Source: Zelopaecilomyces penicillatus (taxonomy: Eukaryota > Ascomycota > Sordariomycetes > Hypocreales > Pseudodiploosporaceae). Taken from it: a stretch of DNA of 64,000 bases. Position numbers and translations under genes: made by a program. Positions 57,271 through 64,000 of this stretch are shown piece by piece. Each line of letters begins with the position of its first letter. Positions within the stretch are counted from its first letter, which is position 1. The stretch is taken from contig VCCP01000003.1 in NCBI GenBank assembly GCA_005765155.1, positions 1,364,001-1,428,000 of the forward strand, in the 5' to 3' direction. The notes beneath the pieces were generated by a model. That model saw nothing but the letters and a program-made list of their open reading frames with translations, had not been told where the DNA came from and searched no databases.

Positions 57271-60023
57271 TTAGACCTCCCTGTAAGGGGAGATACCCTT
57301 CTTCAGCTCTGCCACAATCTCCGCAGCCTCGTCAGATCCGCGAGCCTCAAAATCATACCGCTTACTTTCGGTGGCTTTGTACACAACGAGCTATTATGGT
57401 AAATCCGTTAGTTTATACGTGACCCTTCCGGGAGAGGGGAATAATTGTGATGTTATGCCACTTTAGCTTTGTATGTTGTTTGGTGGTGGGGGTAAGAGAA
57501 CCACAAAAGCAAGGTAAGGGATTGAAGAGGGTGCAATAAAAGATGGAACCAGCTGATCTGCATAATGGCAGATGCATGTAACAACATACCTTGACATTCG
57601 TGGGGTGCTTCCGGGGCACCTTGCATCCAACCACATTGCTGAAATGCACCGTCGTAGTCTTGCCATCATGCACCGCCTTGCCACCAGACGACGGCACGAT
57701 ATGGATATACTCCCCGTCAATCACCAAGATCCTCTCACTCATTCCTACGATCCGCATTGGCTGCTTACGCCAGACCGTGTACTTTTTATAGTTGGCGCTG
57801 CTCAATTCGTCTTGCTTCAGAACCTCCCGAGCCAGCGGGTGCGAGCCTAGTACCTGCGTTCGCTTGTACCCCTTTCGCTGCGCCTGGCCGTCCATCAGCG
57901 GCATCATCTTCGGCGATGAGCTGCCCGGGGAGCCTGCCATTGCCAGAGGGCCATCGGTGGCAAAGCGTCGCCGGAAGAGCTCCAGGTCCGAGACATTCCC
58001 AATCGATGACACGGGGCGGTCCAGCATCACCAACGCGCCGGAACCGGGTAGCCTCAAAACATGGTTCGCCTTATCCAACTGTCTTTTTCGGCACACCAGA
58101 TCCAACACCTCTGCCAGGTACGTATCTGTCGTAATGTCAACCGTCACCATCTGGCCTGCTGCAATATCCGATGACATGATATGAATCCGGAGTAGCTTCT
58201 GCTGGCCTCGTGCCGTATTAGGCGTAGCCGCACGCGCTGCAGGCGCATCTGCGAGGAAGACATTTGATCTATATGTGGTTGTGATGATGGGGTTTTGTCT
58301 ACGGCGCGCCGGTGGCAATGATGAGCTAGCGATGACTCCTGGTGCACTCTTGGAGGCAGCGGCACCATCGTCGCGTCCCTCCTCGGGGATACTGTCATGT
58401 GAGGTCTGTGGCTGCTCCTCCACCTCATCCTCTTGTGGTGTCAAGCCCTGATGAACCTCAAACTCTTCTTCGGTAGCCCCGACGAGGGCAAACTCATCGT
58501 AGACTGTCGAGTTGGACCGCATTCTCCCACCACCTCTCATACTGGCATTATTCACTGTAGTGAAGGATGTCAATGGTTTTGTCCGCTCAAAAGGCGGGAA
58601 GTCATCATCAACTTCGCCCCCTTCCTCAACCATCCGCAGCGTCCACCAGTTGATGTTACGTTTCTTTGGTGGCAGATGCGGCTCCTTCTTTTCCTCGTTG
58701 TATCGATACAAACTAAGGCCAATTAAATCGGCCACGGTAACAGCCCTCTCTCCGCCCTGACCATCTTGGACTCTGGGCCGGATGAGTACTTCGTACGGTT
58801 TGCTCGGCGTTTTGGAAAACGGCGCGTAGACGCGAACGGCGAGAGAGCCTTTTGTTCCTTGTCCACTGTAATGCGCAAACTTCTGGAAGGGAATGGTCGA
58901 TTTACTCTGTTTAGCCTTGAGTGCAGCCGACAGTAAACTCTGGGGCTGAATGACACTCAAAGGCCGAATAGTACTCATCGGACGTGGCGGTGGGAGTGCT
59001 TTGAGAATAATGGGAACCTGTGCTTGAGATTTTCTGATCGTGGACTGTCTGGTGAATTTTCTTGGGGGGGTTCCTACAACCTGCTGTGTAGGGGATGCAA
59101 TGGATGTGATGATGGGGTTCTGCACACCATCGAGAATCGATGCCTCATCAATACTGGCTGCGTAGTCTCCAGTGATGTCTGAAGCTTCATCAGAGTCGTC
59201 GTCATCGTCTAATTCCTCCGGGAGTAACTGGGTATCCGCCCTCTTAATGCCCGGCGAGGGCTCCTCATTGATCTTGTCTTGCATTCGCATCTGTCTAGCT
59301 GCTGCCCGCGCTGCTTCCCGATGTCTGATCACCGAAGGAACATCATATTCATTCTCAGAAGAGACCTCGCTGCTAGTGACAGTGTCTCGCCGCGCCCTCC
59401 CTGACCCAACTGTAAGGGTAGGCTGGGAACCACGTCGTGGTGGTCGAGGCGATGTGCTGCCCATCGGCTGTTTCATATGTGAAGCCTGAATCGGTGATGA
59501 TCCCGCCCGGTGCCTCACAGGCATCTTGGCAAACTTGATTTGCTGTGCTGCCCGCTGGTCGGACTCGTCCTCACTCTCGTCGCTCAGGTCGCTACTGTCG
59601 TCTTCTTCCATTTGCTCCCGGCGCCTGCGCCTCTTAGTGGCCATGCCGGGGCCTACGGTATCCGCACCAGCGCCTGTGAGCATGCCTCCATCTTCGAAGC
59701 CATCTTCCAGTGTCAATCCTGATGGTCGCGGTGTCTGGAAGTATTCGGACGCGACGGCTGTTGGGATGGGCGGCGAATGCGTCCGCTTTATGTGCGACGA
59801 GTTGGGTCGCCAACCCGAGGCTTTGAATGCAGCCGAATTGAGAAAACTGTCGTTGACGGTGAGCAGCCGCTCGCCTACGCCGTCGGCAATTTCATTAAGA
59901 TAGCCAGTTCGAAGCTGATAGGATACGAGTCTAGGACGACGAAAGTCAGCCAGTCAGTAAGTCACCATCGGAGTCGCGAGTTTGGGGCTGGGCGGCGCAC
60001 TCTTCAAGCTGAATGACAGACAT
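57271..60023 (-). CDS. TORC2 subunit SIN1/AVO1-like
   Basis: Three exons (60023-60001, 59930-57590, 57390-57271) give 827 aa. The first exon is 23 nt (MSVIQLE plus part of a Glu) with donor GTGCGC; joined to exon 2 it yields the SIN1 N-terminal block SYQLRTGYLNEIADGVGER. Then follow a long disordered acidic and Ser-rich region, the CRIM domain (from about PFQKFAHYSG to GLSLYRYNEE), which binds TORC2 substrates such as AGC kinases, a Ras-binding-like domain (from LRIHIMSSDIAAGQ to LELFRRRF), and a C-terminal PH domain that is split by intron 2 and ends in KKGISPYREV. SIN1 tethers TORC2 to the plasma membrane and presents AGC kinase substrates. It is divergent from the PRCC-like gene. Confidence 0.92.
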
Positions 60024-60449
60024 GATAAACGGAAATAAATCAGGGTGCTAAGTGTGTCGGAAGAATTAATCTAATGCGACATCTACCAGAGAGTCATTCT
60101 GCAAGCATCTGCTTGTGTAACCAAGCAGACTTGAAGGTATTATCAAGGGGACGTGTTTGGAAGTTCAAGAGGTGAGCGATGGTTGAGCTAACAGAGGGCC
60201 GGTTTAGCTTTCAGCGTGGGGTAGATGATGGGGAGTTCCTTATCGATAGGCCGGATGGTAGCATAATAAATGGGACTTGCTAGGCGCGGACCCAGCCAAC
60301 ATGCAACCACATGTAAATTGTCGCTTCAACATCTGCGCCGTCACTTCTTCATCAACCTATCAAGCAAGCCAAATTAGTTTCTGCATTCTTTTTGGTTGTA
60401 ATTCCATCATCCCCGTTGATTAGCCTTGGCCTGAGAATTTACTTCCAGC
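60024..60449. promoter_or_regulatory. Shared intergenic promoter of SIN1 and PRCC-like genes
   Basis: 426 bp between divergent ATGs, the shortest divergent spacer in the window. No specific site is recognised; shared regulation is an inference from distance. Confidence 0.45.
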
Positions 60450-61643
60450 ATGGGTCTTGTCGACTATTCCGAATCAGAATCCTCCGGATCCGAATCCGAA
60501 GCCGCACCCAAAACAACGACAAAAGCAGCGCAGCTCAACTCCAAGAAGCCTGCGTTCCAGAAAGTTGTCGACCGTTCCAACTCTGGCAAAATCAAACTAA
60601 ATCTTCCGCAACCAACGGCCCCCAGCGCGCCACAAAGCGATGGACCCCCAGCGAAACGAGCGCGCACCACCGGAACCAGCGGCGGCCTCTTTGCAGGTTT
60701 CAACTCGTTCCTACCAGCGCCAAAGAACGCAAACAAGCCAGCTACCGGTCAGTCACGGCCCGGCGTTCAGCTAAAGACAAGTGCGGAGCCGGGGTTTAGT
60801 CGCGATGGTGGCTCTGCATGGGGAGAAAGTAGTGGTGGTGGCGGTGGTGGTGACGATGTGACGACACAGACATCGCAAGGGATGTTTTTGCCACCGCCGA
60901 AGCAGAATGCTGAGCCGGCGATACCAGAAGGACAGAAGCCAGCTGAAGAAGTGAAGCTTGTGGGGAAGCCTCTGATGTTCAAGCCATTATCTGTCGCGCG
61001 CAACTCGTCGAAGAAGAAAGCACCCAAGCCGAAACCTACGATGCCGACAGATCAAAGTTCACAGCCGAGCAACTCCAGTACAAATCCAATTGCAGCCCCA
61101 ACCCCAGCTACAGCACCTCCAAAAAAGAAATCACTATTCTCTATGCACGTGGAGGAGCCCTCTCAACCTATGGCAGCCTCTAGCGAGACCGGAGCATACG
61201 AACCTCTCTTTGAGACAGCTCAGAGCATAGACCCATACTCGGCAGGTGTCTGGGGCGGTGATCCCCAGTATATGTCCTACGACCAAACAGCAACAACGGC
61301 AACAGCGGCGCCTGCTGCTCCGGCGATGGAGTCTCTAGGCAGCATAGCAGACGACATGAACCTCTCTGCGGCGGCCAGGCGCGAGCTGTTTGGTCGAGGT
61401 GGAGGCGGCCAGGGAGCGAAGAAGGTCATCAACTTCAACATGGACCAGGAGTACCAGCACAACGAAGAGATTCGTGCTGCAGGCGAGCAGCAAACACATA
61501 ACCCAGTCAAGGCTATACAGAGTGGCAAGCACAGTTTGAAACAGCTGGTGCAGAATGTGCACACTCAACGCGATGCGCTGGAGGAGAGTTTCTCAAAGGG
61601 CAGGATCAATCGCAAGGAAGCATCAAGTAAATACGGCTGGTGA
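60450..61643 (+). CDS. PRCC-like protein (MAD2B-interacting family)
   Basis: A single exon of 397 aa starting MGLVDYSESESSGSESE, the typical N-terminus of PRCC relatives. The middle is low complexity, rich in Pro, Ala, Ser and Lys. The C-terminal domain from about residue 300 (DMNLSAAARRELFGR, INFNMDQEYQHNEEIRAAG, KHSLKQLVQNVHTQRDALEESFSKGR, KYGW) is the PRCC C-terminal block. In humans PRCC is nuclear, associates with splicing factors and binds the checkpoint protein MAD2B. The fungal role is inferred. The gene is intact. Confidence 0.85.
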   Translation: MGLVDYSESESSGSESEAAPKTTTKAAQLNSKKPAFQKVVDRSNSGKIKLNLPQPTAPSAPQSDGPPAKRARTTGTSGGLFAGFNSFLPAPKNANKPATGQSRPGVQLKTSAEPGFSRDGGSAWGESSGGGGGGDDVTTQTSQGMFLPPPKQNAEPAIPEGQKPAEEVKLVGKPLMFKPLSVARNSSKKKAPKPKPTMPTDQSSQPSNSSTNPIAAPTPATAPPKKKSLFSMHVEEPSQPMAASSETGAYEPLFETAQSIDPYSAGVWGGDPQYMSYDQTATTATAAPAAPAMESLGSIADDMNLSAAARRELFGRGGGGQGAKKVINFNMDQEYQHNEEIRAAGEQQTHNPVKAIQSGKHSLKQLVQNVHTQRDALEESFSKGRINRKEASSKYGW

Positions 61644-62112
61644 CACAGCCTCTCATTATCCATGTTTACAAAATATTTCATGATACCCAATAAAAAGAGG
61701 AGGGGTCTTGCTATTCGCAAGGTCATATTAGAACAACACTTGCCATTATTAATTACAGCAAGCTAGTTCCTCAACATGCACACACAATTATCATCAAGTT
61801 TGAATGAATAAAGTATATTTATTTCGTCATATCATAATTCATGTTTCCTTTAAAACCATCAAGAAGCCGTCAAGCCGTCACGCCGAGTATATCGCGCTTT
61901 TACTCGGATAAAAACTGAGAAGTTGTCTCAGTAGAAGAACAAAAAAGAGGAGGAACCGTCTCACTAGTTGAGATTCCAGAAGAAGAAGAAGAAAGGAGAA
62001 GATGAAGAAGGCTGTCCCAAATGAACACAAGCTGATGGCTCCAAACATCAACAGCCAGGTAAAGAAAAGCAGTGGTTACCAAATGATGGTTATGCTTTGA
62101 TCCACAATATTG
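61644..62112. other. Convergent spacer after the PRCC-like gene
   Basis: 469 bp with two 3' ends and a run of five GAA triplets near 61980. Nothing else is seen. Confidence 0.5.
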
Positions 62113-63755
62113 TCAAAAAGTCTCTACTGCAACAGTTCTCCCACCGTGCAGCCCCTTGTCTACTAAAAATCCCCACTCCCCACGAGTGATGGGCGATATG
62201 TCGTCGTACACATTCGGCGTAAGTGGCCCAAACACCATGGAGCTCCTTTCTGGGCTCATGATGCCTGCGCTGAGGACCTGGTCGATGGTGGAGTGGGTGT
62301 TCCAAGGGTGAAGGGCTGCGGGAGATTCATCAGTGGGACGCGCTGTGCGCTCCTCGTCCTCTTCTTCGTGGTCGCCTCCTCGCTCTGCTCTTCCTGCTTC
62401 TAGGCCCTTTGTATCCTTGATCTTGGTGGGTTTGACTTCAAAGTTGGTCTGCAATTTTAGCAAGGGGGCCAGTCTTGGCGGCGAAGACGGTTTGCAGACT
62501 TGAACAGCGGTAACAGCAACGCCAATCAGATCCTCGTCTAACATGGGATCGTAGAAACTCGTGTTGTAATCCTCCTCTGCGAAGCCGTCGTGACGAATGT
62601 GTGGCTCGGCGCATGTCAGCGGCTCTGGGGTCTTCAATGCCGCAAACATGCCTGAAATAGCACCAATGTTCTCCGGCCCGCCATACGCTCGTCGATACAT
62701 GTGATCCAAGTCAGCAATAGCAGATTTGCTCACGCTGAGCCAGTCGTAGGAGCGAAGGAGGTCAGCCTTGGTGACTTTGCTGCCGTTCCCGGCTAGCACG
62801 AAGCGGCGGAGCTCATCAACGGCGTCCTCGAGACGTAAAGGGGAGCCGGTTTTGGAGTAACTTGATAGCGCGCTTTTCAAGCTGTAGAGACGATCGAGAG
62901 ATACCAGCGTCAGACCCTCAGAGGAGAAGAGGACTTCGTTCTGGATCACGGAACTATGAAACAGCTGGGTTGGCAGGCCACAAGCCGCTGGGCTCACTGG
63001 TGGAGAAAGCCAACCATTGCTGAATCGCGGGTTGTATCAGTATATGTATGCTACTTTAAAGTTTTGAAGAGTCCTATATATATCTGTGTGCGTACTCACC
63101 CAAGGCTGTACTTGGACCCCGCTCTGCCCAACGTGCTCTTCAGGATTTTCTCCGTCTTCTGGGGAAGGTTGCTGTTATGGAGAAATTGGATGTTGGTAAA
63201 ATTTGGCGTAAAAGATCCGCCACTGGTATCGGTTGTGGTGACGGAAGATGATGTATAAGGTGTCATTGGAGTCATTGGGGTCATGGGAGGTGAGAGTGGC
63301 CATCTCAACCTCGGGCTCGGGAGATCAAACGCAGTCGACATGAAGCCCGGGGACGACACCGTGCTCATACTAGGCGCAGGAGACTCGACAGATCGTGGGG
63401 AATGAGAGGCAGCCGCATGCTGAGAAGCAGAACGGACCAACTGCTTTAGAACGGTAACGGGCCCGGAGGTGAAAGAGAAGCGGCTGCTGAAGCTCGAAGC
63501 GCTCGGCGGTGGAGAGGCCGGGGTTGTCGGGGTCGTGGTGGAGAAGCCGGCAGATGCAGGGGAGGCGTAAGAAGGAATGGCGGCAGGCAGCTGGTAATCT
63601 CTCCGGACGACGACGAGAGTGAGATGTAGGGATTTCCGGGCTAGGCGGCTGGAGGTGTACTCGAGGGCCGGAATGAGCTGTGGTGGGAGGTGGTGGGCGT
63701 CGAGAATTGACGGGCCAGCCTCGAGCGGCGAGGAGATGCGTTCCTTGAGGGCCAT
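62113..63755 (-). CDS. Conserved fungal protein of unknown function, 520 aa
   Basis: Two exons (63755-63100 and 63019-62113). The start is the ATG at 63755 (MALKERISSPLEAGPS); the frame stays open further upstream but its first codon there is TTG, so an extra upstream exon cannot be excluded. An N-terminal folded part (LPPQLIPALEYTSSRLARK, LHLTLVVVRRDYQLP) precedes a Ser/Thr/Pro-rich segment with a triple MTP repeat (PPMTPMTPMTPYTSSS). The C-terminal half has a second folded part around LFSSEGLTLVSLDRLYSLKS and DAVDELRRFVLAG. No signal peptide, membrane segment or catalytic motif is seen. Similar proteins occur in other Pezizomycotina as uncharacterised. Confidence 0.75.
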
Positions 63756-64000
63756 AATTTGGATTGATTGCAGTCTTCTTGGGCGAATGATGGGAAATGG
63801 TCTCGGTGTAGGCGTCTTAGACTGGTACTTGTTGTAGACGCGTGCTATATCCAAGATAAGGAGAGATAGAGGGTATCACAAAGAAAAAGGAAGAAGAGAG
63901 AGAGAGAGAGAGATAGTGAACCTCAAAAATGAACGAGAGGTACAAACAACAAGGCGAGTGTCCCAAAATGCCGATTTGCTCCGGTCTCACATGGTCGAGT
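63756..64000. other. Upstream region of the unknown gene, window end
   Basis: Promoter or leader of the minus-strand gene. It contains a (GA)n run at about 63893-63914. Confidence 0.5.

Noticed and set aside
1..64000. tRNA genes, CRISPR arrays, transposases
   Set aside because: Reading both strands showed no cloverleaf with a convincing T-loop, no regular spacer arrays and no reverse transcriptase or transposase motifs. A tRNA scan would be the decisive test.
1..64000. Secondary metabolite gene cluster suggested by the MFS and ABC transporters
   Set aside because: The transporters are 30 kb apart and no synthase, P450 or cluster regulator is present.

Overview
The window is nuclear DNA of a filamentous ascomycete, most probably a sordariomycete of hypocrealean type. 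Genes carry short GT-AG introns (about 50-120 nt). The proteins match Pezizomycotina families: MRN1/Nrd1-type RNA-binding protein, Cdc42 ending in a CAAX box, Gef1-type CLC, DNA ligase I, PDH E1-alpha, TORC2 subunit SIN1 and an ABCC transporter. Intergenic DNA has the usual fungal pyrimidine tracts and simple repeats. I found 19 protein-coding genes and rebuilt most of them exon by exon, checking reading phase across every junction. I saw no convincing tRNA, rRNA, transposase or CRISPR array.

Layout: a histidine acid phosphatase (593-2339, +) faces the 3' end of a four-RRM protein (3179-5590, -). After a gene-poor stretch come a secreted agmatinase-like ureohydrolase (10155-11644, -) and cdc42 (13080-14182, -). 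A 4.9 kb gap precedes a compact block: an MFS transporter (19057-20685, +), a Vma22/CCDC115-like V-ATPase assembly factor (21116-21889, +), a neurochondrin-like protein (22092-24192, -), a CLC chloride transporter (24737-27778, +), DNA ligase I (28144-31065, -), PDH E1-alpha (31702-33173, -) and an F-box/WD40 protein (34187-36456, -). A 3.8 kb gap follows. Then come a ZIP metal transporter (40284-41727, -), an NFKBIL1-like protein (42870-43916, +) and a small secreted, probably GPI-anchored protein (44360-44908, -). After a 5 kb gap are an unknown 208-aa protein (49932-50558, -), an ABCC transporter (51164-56361, -), SIN1/AVO1 (57271-60023, -), a PRCC-like protein (60450-61643, +) and a conserved protein of unknown function (62113-63755, -).

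Most genes are housekeeping or signalling genes and form no pathway cluster. Two themes recur. Compartment acidification and ion balance appear in the Vma22-like factor and the CLC exchanger, with the ZIP transporter further along. Growth and polarity signalling appears in Cdc42, SIN1/TORC2, the Cdc4-type F-box protein and the Nrd1-type RNA-binding protein. Several of these regulators sit beside very long gene-free regions. Divergent pairs with short shared promoters are neurochondrin/CLC (544 bp) and SIN1/PRCC (426 bp).

I did not find a new multi-gene system. The observations most worth checking are an in-frame TAG in the otherwise intact ABCC transporter, a signal peptide on a ureohydrolase with complete metal ligands, a PCNA-binding box split by an intron in DNA ligase I, and several 17-26 nt exons that simple ORF calling misses.
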